64,000 nt of DNA, from contig NZ_CP014168.1 in assembly GCF_001717955.1 (NCBI RefSeq), forward strand, positions 62,001-126,000, given 5' to 3'. The stretch comes from Sphingomonas panacis. Its GTDB lineage: Bacteria; Pseudomonadota; Alphaproteobacteria; Sphingomonadales; Sphingomonadaceae. Under the pieces are notes generated by a model. The model did not search any database. It had not been told where the DNA came from and saw only the letters and a list, made by a program, of their open reading frames with translations. Every line of letters starts with the position of its first letter. Position 1 is the stretch's first letter. Positions 18,660 to 26,249 of the stretch are shown here, piece by piece. The translations under genes were made by a program, and so were the position numbers.

Positions 18660-19573
18660 GCACAAGCGCCTCCCCAAGCGGCCGCGCCTGGCTGCTCAAC
18701 GCCCTCGCCACCGTCGTGCTGTGGGGTATCTGGGGCGCGTTCTCCGGGCTGTCGCCGCAGCACGGTTTCCCTGAGACGCTGGTCTATTGCGTGTGGGCGC
18801 TGACGATGATCCCGCCCGCACTGATCGTGCTCGGGCTGGCGAAGTGGAAGCTCGACGTCAATCCGCGCGCGATCGCTTATGGTCTCGCGGTCGGCGTGCT
18901 CGGCGCGGGCGGGCAGATGGTGCTGTTCTACGCGGTCACGCGCGGGCCGGCCTATCTGATCTTCCCGGTGATTTCGCTGTCGCCGGTCGTCACCATCGCC
19001 TTGTCGTTCCTGTTCATGGGCGAGCGCACCGGACGGCTCGGCGCGGTCGGCATCGCGCTCGCGCTGCTCGCGCTGCCGACCTTCGATTTCGCGCCGGGTG
19101 GTGATGCGCATGGCGGCGGCTGGCTGGTGCTGGCGGTGATCGTGATGCTGTGCTGGGGGCTTCAGGCCTATTTCATGAAATCGGCCAATCACATCATGTC
19201 GGGCGAGAGCATCTTCTTCTACATGACGGTGACGGGGCTGGCCTTGGTGCCCGTCGCGCTGGCGCTGACCGACTTCAGCCGTCCGATCAATTATGGTCTC
19301 GATGGCCCTGCCCTCGCCGCCCTGATCCAGATGCTCAACGCGGTCGGCGCGCTGACTTTGGTGTTCGCGTTCCGATACGGCAAGGCGATCATCGTCGCGC
19401 CGCTGACCAACGCCGGCGCACCGCTCGCCACCGCGATCATCTCGCTCATCGCGCTGAGCGTGGTGCCGGGGCCGATCAAGCTGGTCGGTATCGGCCTCGC
19501 GCTGGCGGCATCGTTGATGCTCGCGATCGAGCCGGACGCGAAGGACGAGACGACCTTGGCCGCAGATGCCTAA
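18656..19573 (+). CDS. DMT/EamA-superfamily permease, candidate sugar importer
   Basis: 305 residues with ATG overlapping the GH36 stop by 4 nt. About ten hydrophobic segments are visible, beginning WLLNALATVVLWGIWGAFSG. The repeat halves have conserved Gly/Pro-rich ends (GPAYLIFPVISLSPVVTIALS and, in the second half, KAIIVAPLTNAGAPLATAI), as in EamA/DMT transporters. No PTS, ABC or GPH importer is encoded in the locus. Translational coupling to the GH36 enzyme therefore makes this the best candidate for bringing the released amino sugar through the inner membrane. In described galactosamine loci this step is done by a PTS or an AgaP/NagP-like permease, so the use of a DMT protein would be unusual. 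It could instead be an exporter. Confidence 0.75.
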   Translation: MSTSASPSGRAWLLNALATVVLWGIWGAFSGLSPQHGFPETLVYCVWALTMIPPALIVLGLAKWKLDVNPRAIAYGLAVGVLGAGGQMVLFYAVTRGPAYLIFPVISLSPVVTIALSFLFMGERTGRLGAVGIALALLALPTFDFAPGGDAHGGGWLVLAVIVMLCWGLQAYFMKSANHIMSGESIFFYMTVTGLALVPVALALTDFSRPINYGLDGPALAALIQMLNAVGALTLVFAFRYGKAIIVAPLTNAGAPLATAIISLIALSVVPGPIKLVGIGLALAASLMLAIEPDAKDETTLAADA

Positions 19574-19588
19574 ACGATCCCAGCAATG

Positions 19589-19606
19589 TTTCGTTATGCT
19601 TCGTTT
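19589..19606 (+). promoter_or_regulatory. AgaR-like operator, two intact repeats, upstream of agaZ
   Basis: The plus strand reads TTTCGTTATGCTTCGTTT, with two TTCGTT units 10 bp apart. It lies 51-68 bp before the agaZ start and directly after the permease gene. It marks a separate promoter for the agaZSK operon. Confidence 0.6.
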
Positions 19607-19656
19607 TCTTGCATTAAGTACGCTGCGGCCCTAAAGGTGGCGAAAGGAGGGATTCG

Positions 19657-20940
19657 ATGGAAATGATTCGAAATCTCGTCGCTGATCACAAAAGCGGCAA
19701 ACGTGTCGGCGTCACCTCGGTCTGTTCGGCGCACCCGCTCGTGATCGAGGCGACGTTCCGGCACGCGCTGCGCAACGCCGCGCCGTTCGTGCTGATCGAG
19801 GCGACGTCCAACCAGGTCAATCAGGACGGCGGCTATACGGGTATGGTGCCCGTCGCTTTCCGTGCGTTCGTCGAAGCGATCGCGACACGGCTCGATTTCC
19901 CGCTCGATCGGCTCGTGCTGGGCGGCGACCATCTCGGCCCCAACGCCTGGACCAGCCTGCCAGCCGACGCCGCGATGGCCAAGGCCGAGGTGATGATCGC
20001 CGATTATGTCCGCGCCGGTTTCGCCAAGATCCATCTCGATTGCTCGATGAGTTGCGCCGACGATCCCGCGCCGCTCCCCGAACGCACCATCGCCGAGCGC
20101 GCCGCGCGGCTGTGCCGAGTCGCCGAGGACGCCTATTCCGGCCATCCCGCCGAAGCGCCGGTCTATGTGATCGGCACCGAAGTGCCGGTGCCGGGCGGTG
20201 CCGCCGAGGATCTCGACACGCTCGCGGTGACCACGCCCGAAGCGGCGCTGGCCACGCTCGACATGCACCGCGCGCTGTTCCGCGAGCGGGGCTTGCAGGA
20301 CGCGTGGGAGCGGGTGATCGCGACCGTGGTCCAGCCGGGCGTCGAGTTCGACCATATGAAGGTGGTCGATTACCGCCCTGACGCCGCGACCGCGCTCAGT
20401 GCCGCGATCGTGCCGGTCGATCACGTCGTCTTCGAGGCGCATTCGACCGATTACCAGACGCCGGCAGCGCTGAGCGCTTTGGTGCGCGACCATTTCGCGA
20501 TTCTCAAGGTCGGGCCGGGCGTCACCTTCGCCTTGCGCGAGGCTTTATGGGCGCTCGACGCGATCGAGCGTGAAACCGTGGCGCCAGCCAGGCGCGCAAA
20601 TCTGCGTGACGTCGCGATCGCCCGGATGAAGGCCGAGCCGGGCCATTGGCGCAAATATTACCACGAGACCGGCGACGCGCTCGATCTACAACTGCAATAC
20701 AGTCTGAGCGACCGCATCCGCTATTACTGGCCCGACGCCGAGATCGCCGCGGCGCAGGGGCGGCTTTTCGACAATCTGCGTGGCGAAGTCCCGCCGCTGC
20801 CGCTGCTCAGCCAATATCTGCCCATCGCCTACGCGGCGGTGCGCGATGGCACCGCGACACTGGACCCGATCGATCTGATCGTCGCGCACATCGGCGCGAC
20901 GCTCGATGCTTATCATGGAGCCTGCAATCCCAATGTTTGA
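19657..20940 (+). CDS. agaZ: AgaZ/GatZ/KbaZ-family protein of tagatose-6-phosphate metabolism
   Basis: 427 residues, ATG with AAAGGAGG upstream. Conserved segments are GVTSVCSAHPLVIEATFRHA, LIEATSNQVNQDGGYTGM, LVLGGDHLGPNAW, KIHLDCSMSCADDP, VYVIGTEVPVPGGA and VFEAHSTDYQTPAAL; these are diagnostic for the GatZ/KbaZ/AgaZ family and full length for it. In enterobacteria the family stabilises the GatY/KbaY class II aldolase; it was earlier annotated as tagatose-6-phosphate kinase. No GatY/KbaY partner is encoded here, so either a distant aldolase or another activity must supply the step. It is the first gene of the agaZSK operon, preceded by its own AgaR-like operator. Confidence 0.9.
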   Translation: MEMIRNLVADHKSGKRVGVTSVCSAHPLVIEATFRHALRNAAPFVLIEATSNQVNQDGGYTGMVPVAFRAFVEAIATRLDFPLDRLVLGGDHLGPNAWTSLPADAAMAKAEVMIADYVRAGFAKIHLDCSMSCADDPAPLPERTIAERAARLCRVAEDAYSGHPAEAPVYVIGTEVPVPGGAAEDLDTLAVTTPEAALATLDMHRALFRERGLQDAWERVIATVVQPGVEFDHMKVVDYRPDAATALSAAIVPVDHVVFEAHSTDYQTPAALSALVRDHFAILKVGPGVTFALREALWALDAIERETVAPARRANLRDVAIARMKAEPGHWRKYYHETGDALDLQLQYSLSDRIRYYWPDAEIAAAQGRLFDNLRGEVPPLPLLSQYLPIAYAAVRDGTATLDPIDLIVAHIGATLDAYHGACNPNV

Positions 20941-22075
20941 AACCACCCTTGCGGCCGATCAGCCGGCCGCAGGCGCCGAAAGCTGGACGCGGCGCGAAAT
21001 CCTGCAACAGCCCGCGACCTTGCGCGCGACCCAGGCGGTGCTCGACGCGACTCGCGCCGACATCGAAGCTTTCGTGCAGCCGTTGCTCGACCTGCCCGAT
21101 CTGCGCATCATGCTGTGCGGTGCCGGCACCTCGGCCTTCATCGGCGAATGTCTGGCACCGTGGTTGACCGCGACGCTGCGCCGCCCGGTCGAGGCGGTGG
21201 CGACCACCGATATCGTCAGCGCGCCGCATTTGTATCTCGATGCCGCGCGGCCGACGCTGATGGTGTCGTTCGGCCGGTCAGGCAACAGCCCGGAGAGCAT
21301 CGCCGCGGTCGATCTCGCCGATGCGCGCGTCGCCGCGATCCATCACCTCGTCATCACCTGCAACGCGGAGGGCGCGCTGTCGCGGCGGGCTTCGGGCAAC
21401 AACCATGTCGTGCTGCTGCCCGAGGCGACGCATGACCGGGCGTTCGCGATGACCTCGAGCTTCAGCGCGATGATGCTCGCGGCGTTATCGATCTTCACCG
21501 GGCTCGGCGCGATGCCCGCGCGTGTCGAGGCGATCGCGCGCGCGGTCGACGCGATGCTTGCGCGATCGGAAGGCGAGGCAGCCGCGCTCGCCAGTGCCGA
21601 TTTCGAGCGGGTGGTGTATCTCGGCAGCGGCGTGTTCCAGGGGCTTGCCCGCGAGGCAGCGCTGAAACTGCTTGAGCTGACCGACGGCGCGATCCCGACC
21701 GCGTTCGATTCGTCGCTCGGCTTCCGGCACGGCCCCAAGACGATCGTGACGCCGCGCACGTTGGTGGTGGTGTTCGTCTCGAACGATCCGCTCACCCGGC
21801 TGTACGATCTCGACATGATCGCGGAGTTGCGCGGCGACGGGCGCTGCGGTGCGGTGATCGTTATCGCCGCGCAGGATACGGACGGCGAAACCCTGCAGGT
21901 GGAGGGCGCGGCCGGGTTCGCCGATGCCGATCTGCTGTTCCCCTACATCGTGTTTCCGCAACTCTACGGGCTGCATTGCTCGCTGCGCCTCGGTCGCACG
22001 CCCGACCAGCCCAATGCGAGCGGCACCGTCAACCGCGTCGTGCAGGGCGTCCGTATCCACACGCTGGCGGCATGA
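20933..22075 (+). CDS. agaS: AgaS, galactosamine-6-phosphate deaminase/isomerase (SIS domains)
   Basis: 380 residues if started at ATG 20933, overlapping the agaZ stop; ATG 20915 is an alternative. Two SIS domains carry the segments CGAGTSAFIGE, VSFGRSGNSPES, EATHDRAFAMTSSF, YLGSGVFQGLAREAALKLLE, GFRHGPK and the C-terminal ASGTVNRVVQGVRIH. All of these line up with E. coli AgaS from memory. The known reaction is deamination and isomerisation of D-galactosamine-6-phosphate to D-tagatose-6-phosphate in the cytoplasm. The strength of the match makes AgaS the anchor for naming the whole locus as galactosamine catabolism. Confidence 0.92.
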   Translation: MFETTLAADQPAAGAESWTRREILQQPATLRATQAVLDATRADIEAFVQPLLDLPDLRIMLCGAGTSAFIGECLAPWLTATLRRPVEAVATTDIVSAPHLYLDAARPTLMVSFGRSGNSPESIAAVDLADARVAAIHHLVITCNAEGALSRRASGNNHVVLLPEATHDRAFAMTSSFSAMMLAALSIFTGLGAMPARVEAIARAVDAMLARSEGEAAALASADFERVVYLGSGVFQGLAREAALKLLELTDGAIPTAFDSSLGFRHGPKTIVTPRTLVVVFVSNDPLTRLYDLDMIAELRGDGRCGAVIVIAAQDTDGETLQVEGAAGFADADLLFPYIVFPQLYGLHCSLRLGRTPDQPNASGTVNRVVQGVRIHTLAA

Positions 22076-22998
22076 CTATATTCCTCGGCGTCGATGGCGG
22101 CGGCACCAAGACCGAGTTCGTCTGCATCGACGAGAGCGGGCAGGTGGTGGCGCGCGCGCTGACCGGCACGACCTATCATCTTCAGGTGGGTTTCGATGAG
22201 GCGGTCAGGCGGCTCGCCGAGGGGATCGGCGCGGTGTGCGCGCAGCTAGCCATATCCGCCGCCGAAATTCGCTACGCGTTTTTCGGTCTGCCCGCGTTTG
22301 GTGAGGATGCTGCCGTCGATCCGCTGCTTGCCGCCGCGTGCGGACGGCTGCTCGGGCATGATCGCTATGCGTGCGACAACGACATGGTGTGCGGCTGGGC
22401 GGGTTCGCTCGCGTGTGCCGACGGCATCAACCTCGTCGCCGGCACCGGATCGATCGGCTATGGCGAGCGGCAGGGCCGCAAGGCGCGTGTCGGCGGCTGG
22501 GGCGAGATGTTCAGCGACGAGGGCTCTGCCTATTGGATCGCCATCCAGGGGCTCAACGCCTTCACGCGGATGAGCGACGGTCGGTTGCCGGTGGGGCCGC
22601 TGCACGACGGTTTCCGTGCGGCGCTCGGTCTGGCGAACGACCTCGACATCTGCGCGAAGGTGATGGGCGAACACGGCATGGCGCGCGATGCGATCGCCGG
22701 GCTCGCTCCGATCGTCTCGCAGGCGGCCGAGGCTGGCGACATGGCGGCGGCGGCGATTTTGGAGCAAGCGGGCGCGGAACTTGCGGGACTCGCACAGGCG
22801 CTGCGCAAGCGGTTGGGGTTCGCCGACGAGGAGACCGTGCTGCTGTCCTGGTCGGGCGGGGTGCTGACCAAATTGGATACGGTGCGGACGCCGTTCCTGC
22901 GCAGCCTGCAAGCGCAATCTCGCTACGAAATCGTCGAGCCGCGCCACACGCCGGGCGTCGGTGCCGCACTATACGCGGCGCTGATGGCGCAAGCCTGA
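22072..22998 (+). CDS. agaK: AgaK-like amino-sugar kinase (BadF/BadG/BcrA ATPase family)
   Basis: 308 residues with ATG overlapping the agaS stop by 4 nt. The N-terminal phosphate loop GVDGGGTKTEFVCID, the middle NLVAGTGSIGYG and RVGGWGEMFSDEGSAYWI, and the C-terminal WSGGVL and PGVGAALYAAL are typical of N-acetylhexosamine kinases of the BadF/BadG fold. In the Shewanella-type pathway AgaK phosphorylates N-acetylgalactosamine. Its presence instead of PTS components fits non-phosphorylating import of free sugar, consistent with the DMT permease. The hairpin just after the gene suggests that the operon ends here. GalNAc against GlcNAc preference cannot be read from sequence. Confidence 0.85.
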   Translation: MTIFLGVDGGGTKTEFVCIDESGQVVARALTGTTYHLQVGFDEAVRRLAEGIGAVCAQLAISAAEIRYAFFGLPAFGEDAAVDPLLAAACGRLLGHDRYACDNDMVCGWAGSLACADGINLVAGTGSIGYGERQGRKARVGGWGEMFSDEGSAYWIAIQGLNAFTRMSDGRLPVGPLHDGFRAALGLANDLDICAKVMGEHGMARDAIAGLAPIVSQAAEAGDMAAAAILEQAGAELAGLAQALRKRLGFADEETVLLSWSGGVLTKLDTVRTPFLRSLQAQSRYEIVEPRHTPGVGAALYAALMAQA

Positions 22999-23012
22999 AG
23001 TGGCTTTGGGTA

Positions 23013-23041
23013 CGGTCGGGCCTTGTGGCCGAAACCGACCG
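23013..23041. terminator. Hairpin after the agaZSK operon
   Basis: CGGTCGG (23013-23019) pairs with CCGACCG (23035-23041), with a possible nested GGCC/GGCC pairing inside. It starts 15 nt after the agaK stop. No clear T-run follows. Confidence 0.4.
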
Positions 23042-23107
23042 ATCGCCTTGCCTTCGTTTGCCGGCCAGCCCCGAAACAAGCGTGTTCTTTTTTGAAGCGG
23101 GTTTGCT

Positions 23108-23449
23108 ATGCTCGCCACGATGCATGGGGGGGCGTGTGGCGGTCGATACGCCGGAGTGGGTCAGCGCGCTGGCCGACGATACGAAGGCGGCGATGCCGAG
23201 GCTCTGCTGGATCGGCTGGCTCGGCTTGTCTTGTCGGGCGTCAATGTCATCGTCCTGCTGGCGCTGACCGATAGCGGACGGCCGTCCTACGATCCGCTGC
23301 TGTCGGCGAAAGTGGCCGCGCTCGGCATCCCGGTGTTTGCCTGCACGCCCGATCAGTTTCCCGATCTGATGGCGACTGCGCTGCGCCGCGAAGACGTTCA
23401 CAGCTGGGCAGCGGATCACGACATCAAGCTGATCCGCTCCGACGCATAG
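23108..23449 (+). pseudogene. Orphan C-terminal fragment of a VWA-domain (CoxE/MoxR-cluster type) protein
   Basis: From about 23190 the frame reads EALLDRLARLVLSGVNVIVL, then DSGRPSYDPLLSAKVAALGI and FACTPDQFPDLMATALRRED. This is the end of the von Willebrand A domain found in proteins of MoxR/SWIM/DUF5682 gene clusters. The first 25 or so codons of the open frame have no family resemblance, and the MIDAS-bearing N-terminal part is absent. I read it as the tail of a gene whose front was removed, perhaps when the aga locus was inserted. It could still be translated from the ATG at 23108 as a 113-residue protein, which is why confidence is moderate. Confidence 0.55.
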
Positions 23450-23546
23450 GAATGCCGAAGGGCGTGACTCACCACGCCGCTTAACCGCCGGCATCAGCCC
23501 ACGACTGGTCGCCGCGCGTGATCGCCTAGCTGGGGAGCCGAGAGAG

Positions 23547-26213
23547 CTAAGTGCCCAGGATCATCCGCTTGGTTCGCCCGGCATACTCCACCGCCACACC
23601 CGAGCTTAGCGACAGCGCAGAGTTCTCCGGGCGCATCAAATGTGCGCGGATCGCGCGGCTCTTCGCCATGCCGGGATACGTGCCCCGCCGCGCGCCCAGC
23701 GTGAGCACGCCCGCCGCCTGATCCCACTCCAGCGTCGTGCGCGCCGCCGCGCCTTGTTCGTAGCGATAGGTGAGCCCGTCATCCTCGTACAACGAGGCGA
23801 CGCCGTCCCGACCGGGATACACGACAAGATCGAGCGCGCCACCGAGCAGCCTCGCCGTCGATTGGCCGACCGGCCCCAGCGGCAAGATACTGCCCGCCCG
23901 CACGTGAAGCGGAATGCGGTCCAGCGCCACCGGAACGCTATGCGTCCGCCCGCCTTCACGATGCTCGTTTGTCCAGAAATCGTACCAGCCGCCCTCCAAA
24001 ACCGGCAAGTATACGTCCCATGTCGTCACGCCCGCGGCCAGCACCGGCGCGACATGGATGGCGCTGCCGAACATATACGCGTGAACTTGATCCAGCGCTT
24101 TTGGATCGTTTGGAAAGTCGAACACCAGCGGCCGGATCAGCGGCATTCCGGCCGCCGAAGCCTCGGCTGCCAGCGCATAGGTGTAGGGCAGCATGCGATA
24201 GCGGAGTTCGAGATAGAAGCGGGCGACGCGCTCCACCGTCTCACCGTAGCGCCAGAATTCGGTATCGGTCATATAGCCGTGGACGCGCGTCATCGGCAGG
24301 AAGGTCGCGAACTGGAACCAGCGCAGGAACCGTTCCTGATAGGCAGGGTCCGTATATTGGCCCTTTCCCGGCCGGAAGAATCCCCCTGCGTCAACGGTCC
24401 ACCACGCCTGACCCGCCGCAGCCATGTTGAGCCCGGCCGGGATCTGCCGTTTCAGCGTCTCCCAATCATGGCCGATGTCGCCCGACCATGTCGCCGCACC
24501 ATAGCGTTGCTGGCCCGGTGCGGCCGATCGGGTGAGGATCATCACCCGCTTGTCCGGATAGGCGCGCCGCTGTTCCTCATACACGGTTCGGCTGACTTGC
24601 AGCGGATAGAGGTTACGGCGGGTCTCGCCCGGCTGGGTGCGGCCCGGCGCCGCATAAATCGGCCGTCCGGCCAGATCGTCATTCTCGGGTTCGGTCGCGT
24701 CCTGCCACCAGGCGTCGATGCCGAAGGCGGCGAGCTTCTGGTTCTGCTGCCGGGCATAGAAGCGCGCGGCGACGGGATTGAAGAAATCGATCCATTCGGT
24801 GCCTGGAATGTAGAAGCCCTTGGCCGCGACGTCCTTGCCCAGCGCTGTTTCCTTGCCGACCTTCGACCAGACCGACAGCATCAGGCGCATGTCCATCGCA
24901 TGCAGGTCGCGAACCAGCCCTGCGGGATCGGGATAATGGTCCTCGTCGAAGCGCATGGCGTTCCAGCCGTACTTTCCCCAATATTGCCAATCCTGCACCA
25001 TCATGTCGCAGGGGAGCTTGCGCGCGCGGAACTCGCGTGCCGTCGCCAGGATCTCGTCCGACGAGTGAAACCGCTCGCGGCAGTGAATGTAGCCGAGCGC
25101 CCATAGCGGCATCATCGGCTGCGGCCCGAGCAAGGCGTGATAGCCGCTCATGACCTCCTCCGCCGTCGGCCCGGCGATCACGACATAATCGATCCCCTCG
25201 GATACGGGTGACGACCAAGTCGTGCGATTGTCGACGGGTGCGAAGTGGAGCACCGGCACATCCTCGTCGCCCGCCCGCACCAGCACGCTGTGCTCTCCCG
25301 CGGCAAGCTCGCCGATGAAGCTGGCGGTCGGAGGCAGCCAGAGATTGGCGTGATCCGTCAGTGGCTTGCCGTCGATCTCCACATAATGGCGCGAAGACAT
25401 CTTGCGGCCGAGATCGAGCAGGAACGCATAGCGCCCACCCTGCGGGACCGTGAACTTGCCGGTGAACTCGGCATCGCGGCGCTGGACGCGGGCATTGCCG
25501 GTGGAGGTGGTCACATCCGCCATGCGCGCCGCGCCCGCTGCCGCCTGCCGGGTCAACGCGATCGGCCGGTCCGGCCGGTTCAGCTCTGCCATGCCGGGAT
25601 TGTGCCACAACACACCATAGCCCTTGCTCGACAGCACGAACGGCTGGCTGATCTGCGTATTCACCTGCGTCAGGCGGCGTGGCAGGCCCCGAATATCAAG
25701 ATGGCCGTCCTGAAAGCAGCCCGTGCCGTAGAGGCGTTCGTCGGCGGGGCTGGCGAAGCCTTGCGTCACGGCAAGGGTCGGCGCGTTGCCGATCGTAGAT
25801 TGCGCGACGTGGCGCGATCCGGGTGCTTCGCTGAGCAGCAGGTTACCCGCGCCGTCATGGAACGACAGGCATCCTGTCGCCTCATCCCAAGTGCATTGTG
25901 CGTGCGGAAGCGTCAGCCGCGTTCGGCCGCCCTCCCGGGTCCGCTCGGGAATTGGCGGACTCGCGATGGGCGCCAGCATCTCGCTCGGCGTTGCGGGGGG
26001 CGCGCCAACGGGCGCGACGCGAACGCGGAACGCACGATCGCTCATTGCCGTAACGGCAATCGAGAGGTCGCCGGACCGGATCACAAGATCCGGGAAGACA
26101 ATCCGCGTCGCGGCTTGCACCACGCCGCTCGACAGGATCGCCGCGCCCGCACCGCTGCCGAGCAGCGCCCGCCGGGTGATGGCCCAGCTAAGCGGTACGT
26201 TCTTCTTGTTCAC
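23547..26213 (-). CDS. GH31 glycoside hydrolase with PA14 insertion, alpha-xylosidase-like, Tat-exported
   Basis: 888 residues from a GTG start preceded by GGGAGG. A twin-arginine signal (ITRRALLGSGAGAAIL) is followed by the GH31 N-terminal sandwich (RLYGTGCFQDG). A PA14-like insert at about 225-335 precedes the barrel. The nucleophile is Asp505 in WWQDATEPEND and the acid/base Asp579 in ATWSGDIGHDW; FLPMTRVHGY and PLIRPLVFDFP follow. GH31 enzymes with PA14 inserts include the xyloglucan alpha-xylosidase type. It is followed 36 bp downstream of the GH42 gene on the same strand, so the pair is probably one operon that trims alpha-xylosyl and galactosyl side chains. Alpha-glucosidase activity cannot be excluded. 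Confidence 0.85.
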   Translation of the reverse strand: MNKKNVPLSWAITRRALLGSGAGAAILSSGVVQAATRIVFPDLVIRSGDLSIAVTAMSDRAFRVRVAPVGAPPATPSEMLAPIASPPIPERTREGGRTRLTLPHAQCTWDEATGCLSFHDGAGNLLLSEAPGSRHVAQSTIGNAPTLAVTQGFASPADERLYGTGCFQDGHLDIRGLPRRLTQVNTQISQPFVLSSKGYGVLWHNPGMAELNRPDRPIALTRQAAAGAARMADVTTSTGNARVQRRDAEFTGKFTVPQGGRYAFLLDLGRKMSSRHYVEIDGKPLTDHANLWLPPTASFIGELAAGEHSVLVRAGDEDVPVLHFAPVDNRTTWSSPVSEGIDYVVIAGPTAEEVMSGYHALLGPQPMMPLWALGYIHCRERFHSSDEILATAREFRARKLPCDMMVQDWQYWGKYGWNAMRFDEDHYPDPAGLVRDLHAMDMRLMLSVWSKVGKETALGKDVAAKGFYIPGTEWIDFFNPVAARFYARQQNQKLAAFGIDAWWQDATEPENDDLAGRPIYAAPGRTQPGETRRNLYPLQVSRTVYEEQRRAYPDKRVMILTRSAAPGQQRYGAATWSGDIGHDWETLKRQIPAGLNMAAAGQAWWTVDAGGFFRPGKGQYTDPAYQERFLRWFQFATFLPMTRVHGYMTDTEFWRYGETVERVARFYLELRYRMLPYTYALAAEASAAGMPLIRPLVFDFPNDPKALDQVHAYMFGSAIHVAPVLAAGVTTWDVYLPVLEGGWYDFWTNEHREGGRTHSVPVALDRIPLHVRAGSILPLGPVGQSTARLLGGALDLVVYPGRDGVASLYEDDGLTYRYEQGAAARTTLEWDQAAGVLTLGARRGTYPGMAKSRAIRAHLMRPENSALSLSSGVAVEYAGRTKRMILGT

Positions 26214-26249
26214 GCAACCTCCCGTTCGCTTCGACCTATACAGCGGCCA

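Noticed and set aside
16452..18677. Long minus-strand open frame continuous with the amidohydrolase
   Set aside because: It lies antisense to the GH36 gene, has Arg/Gly/Ala-rich composition without domains, and the amidohydrolase has its own start, ribosome site and signal peptide at 16451.
24000..24500. Possible xylose-type regulator near GH31
   Set aside because: Plus-strand frames here are antisense to GH31 and show no helix-turn-helix.
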